NCBI RefSeq assembly: GCF_000230835.1
Contig: NZ_CM001240.1
Span: 2,704,679-2,768,678, forward strand
Direction of reading: 5' to 3'
Origin: Clostridium sp. DL-VIII
GTDB taxonomy: Bacteria > Bacillota > Clostridia > Clostridiales > Clostridiaceae
Length of the DNA stretch: 64,000 bases
The position numbers were made by a program, and so were the translations under genes. Positions 17,354 to 28,940 of the stretch are shown here, one piece after another; position 1 is the stretch's first letter, and every line of letters begins with the position of its first letter. The notes under the pieces were generated by a model, which saw only the letters and a list, made by a program, of their open reading frames with translations, searched no databases and had not been told where the DNA came from.

Positions 17354-18250
17354 ATGAAATTATTATTAAGCAAGAAGAATAGCAATAGCAAGAGTAAATC
17401 TGTTGTTTACATGACAGAAGATATTAGTGCAGAAGGATTAATGGCAATTTATACGGTATTAAATTGTAAGGCAATAGGAAAAGTTGCAGTGAAAATTTCT
17501 AGTGGTGAACCTGGAGGGCATCATTTTCTATCTGCGAAATTAATAGCTCCGTTAGTTCAAATAGTAAATGGGACTATTGTTGAGTGCAATACTGCATATG
17601 GTGGAAGACGTGCAGATACAGAATCTCATCATAAAGTTTTGGAAGAACATGGGTTTACTGCCATAGCGCCAGTTGATATTATGGATGCAGAAGGTTCAAT
17701 AAGAATTCCTATTATAGGAGGAAAGCATTTGAAAGAGGATATAGTTGGTGCAAGTTTTGCAAACTATGATTTTGTAGTGAACCTCGCACACTTCAAAGGC
17801 CATGCTATGGGAGGTTTGGGAGGTGTAATTAAGAATATGTCTATTGGTATTGCATCTTCAATAGGAAAAAGCTTGATTCACAGTGCAGGTAAAGAAACTA
17901 CTGGTTTTTCTCCAAATACACCACAAGATGATTTCTTAGAATCTATGGCGGAAGCCGCAAAAGGAGTGGCAGATTATGTTGGAAAAAATATTATCTATAT
18001 TAATGTTATGAATAATTTGTCAGTAGACTGTGATTGTGATTCTCATCCTGCAAGACCGGAAATGAACGATATCGGAATTCTCTCATCACTAGATCCTGTT
18101 GCGTTAGATCAGGCATGTGTAGATCTTGTATATGCAGCAGGTGGAAAAGCTTTGATTGAGAGAATGGAATCAAGACATGGAATTCATACGTTGGAGCATG
18201 CAGAGAAAATTGGCTTAGGAACTCGTAATTATGATTTATATGAAATCTAA
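17354..18250 (+). CDS. DUF362 domain protein
   Basis: A 298-residue cytoplasmic protein of the DUF362 family, often linked to iron-sulfur proteins and of unknown biochemical role. VKISSGEPGG near residue 50, VVNLAHFKGHAMGGLGG near 145 and the Cys-containing VDCDCDSHPARP followed by LDPVALDQACVDLV near 235-265 are family signatures. AGGAGG at 17341-17346 fixes the start at 17354 rather than an upstream in-frame ATG. No separate ferredoxin domain is attached. It is alone under a MerR-type promoter, suggesting induction by an electrophile or redox signal. Confidence 0.85.
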   Translation: MKLLLSKKNSNSKSKSVVYMTEDISAEGLMAIYTVLNCKAIGKVAVKISSGEPGGHHFLSAKLIAPLVQIVNGTIVECNTAYGGRRADTESHHKVLEEHGFTAIAPVDIMDAEGSIRIPIIGGKHLKEDIVGASFANYDFVVNLAHFKGHAMGGLGGVIKNMSIGIASSIGKSLIHSAGKETTGFSPNTPQDDFLESMAEAAKGVADYVGKNIIYINVMNNLSVDCDCDSHPARPEMNDIGILSSLDPVALDQACVDLVYAAGGKALIERMESRHGIHTLEHAEKIGLGTRNYDLYEI

Positions 18251-18306
18251 TTGTGTTCCTATTTATAAAGTATCATATAATTAAAGACCATTAATAAAAA
18301 GAATTG

Positions 18307-18337
18307 ATGCAAAGAATCTTGGATTGATTCTTTGCAT
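18307..18337 (+). terminator. hairpin after the DUF362 gene
   Basis: Twelve-base arms ATGCAAAGAATC / GATTCTTTGCAT with a 7-base loop lie 57 bases past the stop codon. The T-run is poor, so it may stabilise the 3' end more than terminate strongly. Confidence 0.6.
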
Positions 18338-18805
18338 TGTATATAATGAAATAGCTAGGTATTTGAAAATGCACTCTTTCTGTATTATTCATATTCACTT
18401 ATCCAATGATATAAATAATTATTAATGAATAGATAATTCTCCGCTGTGGCAGTAACATAAGTATGATGCAGATTCAGTTCAATTACACCGAATTCATACA
18501 TTCCAGTTTTGCTTCATTCAGTTTAGTCATGCACTTATCCGTAAACCATATTTTTTATAGCACTTTCTCTGTAGGTTAAGAGTAGCCCCGTTACCAAACG
18601 GTTTTAGTTTATTTCCCAGGCTTTTATTTAAGCTTATTCTCTCAAAAATGAACTTTTGTTGATGTAAAATAAATAAAATCAGTACTTATTATTTTATCTA
18701 CTTTTCTTTGTTTCTAATCTTTCTTATTGTTATTATGGTATCATTCATGCCAGTAAAATCTGTGATGCTACTGTATTATAATTTATATTCATTCGTACGT
18801 AATTT
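18338..18805. other. non-coding stretch, nothing recognised
   Basis: About 470 bases between the hairpin and the leftward MerR gene. Broken minus-strand frames around 18430-18600 hint at an old gene, but none matched a family I know. Confidence 0.4.
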
Positions 18806-19183
18806 TTAAATTTTTAACGTATTTTCCCTTGGAACAACTACTTGCTCGTATCTTTCAATTTCGTAATTCAAGCGTTCTAAGATTTGACACATGTCTTCCA
18901 TTATTGCTACTAACTTTTTAAGATGCTCGATCAAAAGCTTTTTCCTAACATCAACAGTCACATCGTCCTGTTGAAAGAGTAAAACATAGTCAATTAATGT
19001 TGCAATCGAAAAAACTGCTGATCGCATACATTTAGTAAAATAAATCCATTCACAATCTTGTTTCGTATAATTACTGATTTCATTCGTGGTACAGTTCATA
19101 TAAGGGATTACTCCAACATGTTCATAATAGTGAAGTGTGTTAATTGTAGTATTACGTTTTTCATTTATTTCTGCGATGGCCAT
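18806..19183 (-). CDS. MerR-family regulator, divergent and possibly decaying
   Basis: A 125-residue MerR protein of the short AdhR-like type. NTLHYYEHVGVIPYMN is the winged-helix region, FTKCMRSAVFSIATLIDYV the second helical part, and the C-terminal coiled coil LERLNYEIERYEQ is intact. It resembles the MerR encoded at 31326 but has several changes at usually invariant positions, for example N-terminal MAIAEINEKRNTTI where family members read MTIKEVS-like sequence. There is no good ribosome site and no MerR-type promoter in front. It may still bind DNA, or it may be an early pseudogene. Confidence 0.65.
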   Translation of the reverse strand: MAIAEINEKRNTTINTLHYYEHVGVIPYMNCTTNEISNYTKQDCEWIYFTKCMRSAVFSIATLIDYVLLFQQDDVTVDVRKKLLIEHLKKLVAIMEDMCQILERLNYEIERYEQVVVPRENTLKI

Positions 19184-19660
19184 AAGTTTTATGATAACCT
19201 AAGATAAAAGAAAAAATTTAGTAGATGACCATATTAGCTAAATAATATTGAAGCTGAAGCATTAAGTATTATTTTGAAATATACAATATTATGAAAACTT
19301 TGTCCTTTGCAATAATTGTAAGAACATTTCGATTTTATATCTAAGAGAGCACATCAAAGCTATGAGAGATGCAGTTAATATTAAATATTGGTGGAAATGT
19401 TGTGCTTAGCTGCTATCGTGAAATCCACTAATTAAATAAAATGTAAGTTAATAAATATTTACATTTTAACCGTGGAAAATGAATAAGTTATATTTTATAA
19501 AAAACATATTGAATTTATCCCAAACTTAATTTTTTTACACTAATTAATAATATAATAATATTTGTTATGAATGATCCTGATCATGTAAGAGTTTATAACT
19601 AGCTAAATGGACTTACAGTATTAGTATCATAATTTCTTTTATCATGGATATAAAGAAAAT
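19184..19660. other. non-coding stretch upstream of licT
   Basis: About 475 bases with no credible gene. A weak hairpin (AAAATGTAA / TTACATTTT, about 19439-19470) is the only clear structure. Confidence 0.4.
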
Positions 19661-19662
19661 AA

Positions 19663-19691
19663 TTGACATGTTGAAAATTATATGATATCCT
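19663..19691 (+). promoter_or_regulatory. promoter of the beta-glucoside operon
   Basis: TTGACA (19663-19668) and TATCCT (19686-19691) are separated by 17 bases. They lie immediately upstream of the first antiterminator site. A small dyad, TATGATA / TATCATA, overlaps the -10 region. Confidence 0.6.
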
Positions 19692-19708
19692 TATCATATA
19701 ATGAAAAA

Positions 19709-19790
19709 GGAATGTTACTGGTTGTGCAGGCTTTACCGTTCTATAGATGATATTTTGTTAATATTATTTTTGAAGGTACAGTCTTTTTTT
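19709..19790 (+). promoter_or_regulatory. LicT/BglG antiterminator (RAT) overlapping a terminator, site 1
   Basis: The RNA target at 19709-19737 (GGAATGTTACTGGTTGTGCA then GGCTTTACC) matches the ribonucleic antiterminator consensus. Its right part also pairs with GAAGGTACAGTC at 19772-19783, followed by seven T residues, forming a competing terminator. Binding of the antiterminator encoded next would prevent termination, so licT controls its own expression. Confidence 0.8.
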
Positions 19791-19930
19791 GTGTACCTAA
19801 TAAGATAAAATAGTATTTAATTTAAGTTTAGAATCTTAATTTTATATGTAATATGTGGAGTACTTGAAGTTGTAGTTTATTTTTAGTTAGTGTATCTGTT
19901 AAATTAATTCACTCAAAAAGGGGAACACTT

Positions 19931-20770
19931 ATGAAGATAGAGAAGATAATTAATAATAATCTAGTACAATCTTTTGATAATAACAATAAAGAAGTTCTTG
20001 TTATGGGATGTGGACTTGGATTCAAGAAAAAAAATGGTGAAATTATTGATAAAGATAAAGTTGAAAAGATTTATTCTCTAGAAGATAAAAATTATTCAAA
20101 TAAATTAATAGAATTATTATCTGATATCCCTTTAGAAGTAATTCAAACAACTAATGAAATAGTATCCTATGCAAGATATTCTCTCGGAAAAAAGCTAAAT
20201 GATAACATTTATATTTTACTAACAGATCACATAAATTTTGCAATGGAAAGAGTTAAAGAAGGGGTGCAGTTTAAAAATCCGTTATTATGGGAAATAAAAA
20301 GATTTTATAATCATGAGTTTTTAATTGGTAAAGAGGCGCTCCAAATAATTCAAAAAAGGTTAAAAGTTGATTTACCAGAAGATGAAGCTGCAAACATTGC
20401 GTTACATATTGTTAATGCTCAACTTAACTCTAGCAATATAGATGACACTATGAGTATGACTAATATGATTCAAAATATTTTAAATATAGTAAAGTTTCAT
20501 TATAAGTTAGAATTAGATGAATATTCACTTCACTATGAAAGATTTATTACTCATTTAAAATTCTTTTCTCAAAGAATTTTTAGAGGAAGTGAAATTGAAG
20601 ATGAGGATAAAAGTCTTTCTGAAATGATGAGAGAAAAATATAAGGAAGCATATAAATGTACAGAAAAAATTAAAAAATATATTAAAAGTGAATTTAATTC
20701 AGAACTTACCGATGAAGAAATGATGTATTTAGCAGTTCATATAAATAGGGTCACAAAACAAACTGAATAG
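19931..20770 (+). CDS. licT: BglG/LicT-family transcription antiterminator
   Basis: A 279-residue RNA-binding antiterminator with an N-terminal CAT domain (residues 1-55) and two PTS regulation domains. The phosphorylatable histidines are all present: His100 and His159 in PRD1, His208 and His270 in PRD2. Unphosphorylated PRD1 and HPr-phosphorylated PRD2 favour the active dimer, linking the operon to substrate flux and carbon catabolite state. RAT/terminator pairs stand both before and after the gene, followed by EIIBCA and a GH1 enzyme, so its target is this operon. Confidence 0.93.
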   Translation: MKIEKIINNNLVQSFDNNNKEVLVMGCGLGFKKKNGEIIDKDKVEKIYSLEDKNYSNKLIELLSDIPLEVIQTTNEIVSYARYSLGKKLNDNIYILLTDHINFAMERVKEGVQFKNPLLWEIKRFYNHEFLIGKEALQIIQKRLKVDLPEDEAANIALHIVNAQLNSSNIDDTMSMTNMIQNILNIVKFHYKLELDEYSLHYERFITHLKFFSQRIFRGSEIEDEDKSLSEMMREKYKEAYKCTEKIKKYIKSEFNSELTDEEMMYLAVHINRVTKQTE

Positions 20771-20775
20771 GAGGA

Positions 20776-20852
20776 GGATTGTTACTGGTAATGCAGGCTA
20801 TACCTAAGAAACGTTAAATAAGAGCTCTTTTACGTTTCTTGGGTATTTTTTG
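20776..20852 (+). promoter_or_regulatory. LicT/BglG antiterminator (RAT) overlapping a terminator, site 2
   Basis: Six bases after the licT stop lies a second RAT (20776-20804, GGATTGTTACTGGTAATGCA then GGCTATACC). It overlaps a strong terminator whose arms centre on AAGAAACGT / ACGTTTCTT and end in a T-run. This makes expression of the permease and glucosidase depend on active LicT, as in bgl operons. Confidence 0.88.
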
Positions 20853-20985
20853 TAAAGAAGAGCTTAGCTAGGCATTAGATAAAAGTATAAATATAGATAA
20901 ATTAGTATGAAAGGTAGTTACTGTAAGCAGAAAACTGTATTATGGGCTTTACTTCATTAAAATTGATTCTAAAAATTTATTTTAA

Positions 20986-22899
<1,914 letters not shown>

Positions 22900-23027
22900 A
22901 TTTAAGTGATTATGCTAGCGAAGATATATTAAATAGATTTGCTAGTATAATTAATGAATAATAATTAAATCAAATTTTAAGAATTTAGTATTTAACAACA
23001 ATTTTAATAAATAGTAAAATAATATGA

Positions 23028-24476
<1,449 letters not shown>

Positions 24477-24552
24477 TTATAAAGAGTAAAAGGGTATGAG
24501 GAAATATAATCAAGGATTGAATCTGAAAAGAAAGTAAAAATTAAAAAACTAC

Positions 24553-24583
24553 TTGACCTGGTGTTAACTCAAAGTGATAAACT
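24553..24583 (+). promoter_or_regulatory. MerR-type promoter of the histidine phosphatase gene
   Basis: TTGACC (24553-24558) and TAAACT (24578-24583) are 19 bases apart. The spacer is centred on GTTAAC with partial dyad symmetry, the same design as 17194-17224 and 31241-31271. Confidence 0.6.
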
Positions 24584-24681
24584 ATATACAGAATAAAGAA
24601 ACATAAGTGAAATTAGAAACTACATGAATATTTGCAATAAATTATTTCGGAAAATATTTGAGTTTAAGGTGGAGAAAACAT

Positions 24682-25266
24682 ATGAAGAAAGTATTATATC
24701 TAATGAGACATGGACAGACTTTATTTAATATTAGAAGAAAAATTCAAGGATGGTGTGATTCGCCATTAACTGAATTAGGTATTGCTCAAGCAAAAGTTGT
24801 AGGGCAATATTTTAGAGATAATAATATTATATTTGATCATGCTTATTCATCTACTTTAGAAAGGGCTTGTGATACTTTAGAACAAGTTACAGATATGTCT
24901 TATACAAGAGTAAAGGGGTTAAAAGAGTGGAATTTTGGAAAGCTCGAAGGGGAGAGTGAAAATTTAAATCCAAAGATTCCTTATGGTGATTTTTTCATTC
25001 AGTTCGGTGGCGAAGGTGAAATGGAAATGAGAGATAGAATTTCCAATATACTATTAGAAATCATGAATAAGGAAGATAATCAAGTTGTATTAGTAGTTTC
25101 CCATGGTGCTTCATGTAGAGGTTTTATGAGAAAATGGGCACATACTAGTGATGTTACTCAAAAAGAAAGAATTGGAAACTGTTGCATATTGAAATTTGAA
25201 TATGAAAATAATGAATTCAGACTCATAGAAGTTATTAATCATAATTTTGAAAATCTCAACCAATAA
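24682..25266 (+). CDS. histidine phosphatase family protein
   Basis: A 194-residue protein of the phosphoglycerate mutase-like histidine phosphatase superfamily. The phosphohistidine motif is LMRHGQT with His10 near the N-terminus, and the second catalytic histidine is in VVSHGAS. Ser/Arg residues in SSTLERACDT complete the pocket. AAGGTGGAG supports the start at 24682, 24 bases inside the longest frame. The substrate is unknown; relatives act on sugar phosphates or other small phosphates. It is driven by a MerR-type promoter and was once followed by a flavodoxin-like gene. Confidence 0.85.
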   Translation: MKKVLYLMRHGQTLFNIRRKIQGWCDSPLTELGIAQAKVVGQYFRDNNIIFDHAYSSTLERACDTLEQVTDMSYTRVKGLKEWNFGKLEGESENLNPKIPYGDFFIQFGGEGEMEMRDRISNILLEIMNKEDNQVVLVVSHGASCRGFMRKWAHTSDVTQKERIGNCCILKFEYENNEFRLIEVINHNFENLNQ

Positions 25267-25277
25267 AAATATGTCAA

Positions 25278-25472
25278 ATGCCAATTGCTTCATCAAATTA
25301 TTGGGATCAAATCCATGTTTTCACACCTAAAGATGTTATGAAAGACGAGGAAGGTGTAAGAATTTTTAAAGTACTAGCTAATAATATAACATGCTTATTA
25401 AGTGCAAAAAAAAATAATATTGAGATGTTTGAAGCTTTAACTGGTTCAATGACAAATTTTATTCGTGATTAA
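25278..25472 (+). pseudogene. C-terminal remnant of a flavodoxin-family NAD(P)H oxidoreductase
   Basis: A 64-codon frame reads MPIASSNYWDQIHVFTPKDV and ends in MTNFIRD. The same block (MPIVSSQYWNMVHG to FTNFIR) occurs in the broken gene at 56487-56789, showing it is the C-terminus of a larger FMN-dependent oxidoreductase. The N-terminal flavin-binding part is absent and there is no ribosome site. It was joined to the phosphatase gene by deletion. Confidence 0.65.
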
Positions 25473-25549
25473 GTAACCAATAGTATTAAAGGATATGACA
25501 ATAATTAGAAGTTCTTTCTTAAGTTTATATATCAGGTTTCTTAAAACTA

Positions 25550-25592
25550 AAATGGCTCTTATTCTTGATTATATAGAATAGAGCTATTTTTT
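25550..25592 (+). terminator. rho-independent terminator
   Basis: Arms AAATGGCTCTTATTC / GAATAGAGCTATTT are followed by a T-run, about 80 bases after the flavodoxin remnant. Confidence 0.85.
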
Positions 25593-25665
25593 GATGCTTT
25601 GCATGGGAATAAAGTGTTTTCTTGTTTATCTGTTATTTGTGATGGGGTTTTCGCAAAAAAATCTA

Positions 25666-25710
25666 TAAAATATATAATTTTATCTGTAATATATGTATTT
25701 ATTAAATTAA
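25666..25710 (+). repeat. AT-rich candidate operator repeat C, copy 1
   Basis: TAAAATATATAATTTTATCT and its extension through TTAAATTAA recur at 32241, 34560 and 35648, each upstream of a FIST, AraC or esterase gene. This copy now abuts the inserted IS982 element, which split it from the FIST gene it served. Confidence 0.55.
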
Positions 25711-26878
25711 CTCGTTGTGCTATATAAGATCAATTCCTTTATGTGCTTATATTTACTTGTTATACCAATAGATTAATGTATAATGCGCCCATAAAAATAA
25801 TATTTAACTTTATGGATATATTATCCAAACAATAACTGTTTTATTTTTAAAATATCCATACTTTTTCTTAAAAACTTATTTATAAAGCAGCATATATTAT
25901 GAGCTAATATTTTTGTTTCAAGTCTTGCTAATAATCCTAATCTTGATTTAGCAAGTACCTTAGGTACATTTAATTGCTCTGATAATTGAGAGTTAACTGT
26001 TTCGATTAGTCTTCGTTTTTTGAATATTTGCTGCCTTAATTTTTTTGGTAGCTGTATTTTACTATTGTTTCTTTTTAAAGATACAAGGTTTATGCTACGC
26101 TCTGAGTATAATTCAGTATGAATACTGTTACCAATATATCCTTTATCACCAAGTATAGTTAGATATTTTGCATTATCAGTTAATTCCCATAGTGCTTCTC
26201 TATCATCAATACTTGCAGATGTTAATATGAAGTCTGTTATATAACCATCAAATGTGATTAAAGAGTGTAGCTTAAATCCATAAAAAGTTTCCTTTTTGGA
26301 AGCACACTTACCGTAGGCGGCGTAGCCCGTGAATGTTTTGTGAAATCTTGCTCTGCCAAATTTACAAGCATAAACTGGCATACTATCTACAATTCTAAAA
26401 CAATCATATTGCAAACTAATAAATTTTGTAAGACTATGCCTTATTAATTCTATTGTTCTATATAATGCCCTTCGGGTTCGATTAAATCTAGTTCGACTAC
26501 AAAAACTTGGGAATAGTTCTTTTAAATTTCTTTTACAATATCCAAGCCAAACTTTTTCTGAATCAATAGACATAAGTTCACCCGAAAGCGAGAGTGTTAT
26601 TATTTCACTATCATTCATTATTGAATTTTTACTGTTTTTACGGTTTTTAATGTATGCTGGAGTTACTTCTTGGTAGATGTCATCAACAATAACAAATATG
26701 ACAGTTATAAAATCTTTTAAATCTTCTATAGTTGTGATAGAATCTGTCTTGTAAAGCTCTAGCATATATGTATTTCCCCCTTCATTGATTTGGTGGTACT
26801 TTTCAATGATAGGGTAACATACTATGCTAGAGTTTTTCTATCTGTAAATCTTTCTAAAATTTCAACTAGCACAACGAG
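25711..26878 (-). mobile_element. complete IS982-family insertion sequence
   Basis: The 1,168-base element is bounded by perfect inverted ends, CTCGTTGTGCTA at 25711-25722 and TAGCACAACGAG at 26867-26878. It is flanked by an exact 9-base target duplication, TTAAATTAA (25702-25710 and 26879-26887). It carries one intact transposase gene on the minus strand. The sequence either side is continuous with the uninterrupted homologous site at about 32241-32300, which confirms the insertion point. Confidence 0.92.
25821..26765 (-). CDS. IS982-family transposase
   Basis: A 314-residue DDE transposase. The catalytic triad is visible as Asp in RIVDSMPVYAC, Asp in TILGDKGYIGN and Glu in RRLIETVNSQL, with the FYGFKLHSLITFDG block typical of IS982. 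The frame is complete and the element ends are perfect, so it may still be active. The start at 26765 lies about 110 bases inside the right end, normal for the family. Confidence 0.93.
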   Translation of the reverse strand: MLELYKTDSITTIEDLKDFITVIFVIVDDIYQEVTPAYIKNRKNSKNSIMNDSEIITLSLSGELMSIDSEKVWLGYCKRNLKELFPSFCSRTRFNRTRRALYRTIELIRHSLTKFISLQYDCFRIVDSMPVYACKFGRARFHKTFTGYAAYGKCASKKETFYGFKLHSLITFDGYITDFILTSASIDDREALWELTDNAKYLTILGDKGYIGNSIHTELYSERSINLVSLKRNNSKIQLPKKLRQQIFKKRRLIETVNSQLSEQLNVPKVLAKSRLGLLARLETKILAHNICCFINKFLRKSMDILKIKQLLFG

Positions 26879-27119
26879 TTAAATTAACTTCCAAATGTTA
26901 TCCTTACGTAAAAGAATCAAAATGAGAAGTTGGAATAGAGTTATAGTTGTTATTTACTAACAAACAGCTTCATCAGCACAATGTACAATATATTTTGTGC
27001 TGATCTGTTCTTATATTTATTAGTCAAGTTTATTTGACTTCTTAGATTTTACTCGCAAATAGGATAAGTAAAAGATAGGTATGATAATAATCAATATAAA
27101 TTTGAAAGGAGATTTATTT

Positions 27120-27866
27120 ATGGAACAAAAAATTGGAACAAGCCATAGTGGTAATTTAACTGAAGCAGTAAAAGGATTTGTTAATCCTTCTTTAATTATA
27201 CTATTATCAAAGAAAAACAAATTTGAAGAACATGTAGAAGAATTAGAACAATTGTATCCAGGTGTTCCAAGTATCGGATGTACTTGTACTAGTTATACAA
27301 AGTATTCCACGATTGAAAATGGGGTAACAGCAATTGCATTTTATGATTGTATTAGTGTAGCGGCTAATGTTATATTAGAACTTTCTTCTATGCCAGTTAA
27401 GTATATTAGTCGAATGGAAGAGGATATTAAAAAGGTAAAAGCAGAGTCACAAAATACAATTTGTATTGATTTTGCTACAGGAAATCACAGCCGGCTAATG
27501 ACAACGTTAGGAAGTATCTTAGAAAATAAGAATATTTCTTTAATAGGAGCTGGTGTTGATTGCAATAAGGTTTCTTGTAATGGTGTTATATATGAAGATG
27601 CTTATGCATATGCGTTTATTAAGAATAATGGAAGGATAAAAGCTTTTAAGGAAACTATTTATAAACCAACTGATTTAAAAATGGTGGTAACTAAAGCGGA
27701 TTCAAAAAAATATATCCTTTATGAATTAAATGGCAAACCAGTAGAATCTGTTTATTGCGATTATCTTAATATTTCACCAAATAAAATAAACACACAATAC
27801 TTTCAAAACCCATTAGGAAAATGGGTTGGTGATGAGTTTTACATAATGGGTATTGGTCAATTATAG
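27120..27866 (+). pseudogene. FIST-domain sensor, truncated by deletion (copy 1)
   Basis: The frame encodes residues 1-248 of a FIST-domain protein nearly identical to the intact 350-residue copy at 32426, then stops right after MGIGQL. The stop comes from a base change, and 45 bases later the sequence jumps into the AraC gene. The intact family senses small ligands, probably amino acids, next to signalling proteins. AAAGGAGA supports the start. The FIST_C part is missing, so it is unlikely to work. Confidence 0.8.
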
Positions 27867-28275
27867 GATGGAGCATTACAATGCTATAAAGGAAAAAGAA
27901 ATTATAACCAATATCGTCAAGACAATCAAAAATGAGTTTAGTCAGAATCTTGATGAGTATAGTCAGGAGCTCATAGTTTCAAATATTGAAGCATTGCTTA
28001 ATTACTCTAAGCGTTTTTATAGCAGGCAATTCATCACCAGAAGTACTGTAAATAGAGATGCAATTACACGTTTTAATATACTGATTGGAGATTATTTTAA
28101 CTCAAAAGACTTAGAGGAGAAAGGAATACCTAATGTTAAATATTTAGCAAGTGAAATGGGATATTTAACAAATTATTTAAGTGATTTACTAAGGAAGGAA
28201 ACTGGTAAGAAGACGCAAGAACATATTCGACTGCATTTAATTGAAAAAGCAAAAACTTTACTCCTCTTTGAATAA
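27853..28275 (+). pseudogene. AraC-family regulator fragment fused after the FIST remnant
   Basis: From about 27890 the sequence matches the central part of the AraC gene at 34653: EKEIITNIVKTI, SKRFYSRQFITRS, NVKYLASEMGYL and LLRKETGKKTQEHI. It then ends with LLLFE where the intact copy continues into the second helix-turn-helix. Both the N-terminal sensor and the last helix-turn-helix are gone. The chemoreceptor gene that should lie between FIST and AraC was removed by the same deletion, whose junction falls near 27885 in an A/G-rich tract. Confidence 0.8.
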
Positions 28276-28940
28276 GTTATTTTCCTTTCAGCAAATGGTG
28301 CCCAAGTTTAAATTTGAACGCCATATTTATATTTTTTCAGTATTTTTTGAACTTTTATTTGTTGATTAAACACATGTGTTTCAACTTGATTTACTGCTGT
28401 AACAACTTCATTGAACTGAGCAATGTCAATTAACAATAATTAACTTTTGGCATCGATGATACAAGACGATACAGGTGGAGATTTATTCCTAAGTTTAATT
28501 GAGTTACAACTTTTGGGTTTATACTGAAGAACTTATTGAAACTTCTGTTAATTTGAATAGCCCTATATAATTTAAGTATAAGGATTGAGGTTATTTATTC
28601 AGCGAATAATAAAAATTTGGGAAGATTTAAGTTATAGTTGGATATTTCGAATAGAGAGAATATTGAATAAATAAATGTAAACAAATAATATTGATCTTAA
28701 CTGGAATTGAAAATGCCAATTAAGTGTCTAATATACGTAAAAGTTTTAATCGAAGAATATACAACTTCGTTTAAAATAAATAATATTTAATAGAAAAGGA
28801 GGAATTGAAAAGAATTACCTATAAGCTTTACTTTAAGTAACAGTGTTGTGTACAAGCTTCGCAGCTCAAGCAGCAGTGTCTGATCCAATGAAGGCTTAGA
28901 AATTCTGAGAGATTATTTTGAAGAATGGAGGAAACAATCT
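28276..28940. other. intergenic relics before carboxylesterase 1
   Basis: About 660 bases without an intact gene. It contains spacer repeat R copy 1 (28502-28553). At about 28845-28905 a short frame reading TSFAAQAAVSDPMKA looks like the leftover signal-peptide end of a lost exported protein. No promoter stands out. Confidence 0.5.
28502..28553 (+). repeat. spacer repeat R, copy 1
   Basis: AGTTACAACTTTTGGGTTTA followed by the CTGAAGAACTTATTGAAACT core is shared with 37789, 45514 and 53837. This copy is the shortest, lacking the A/T-rich right half. Confidence 0.7.
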
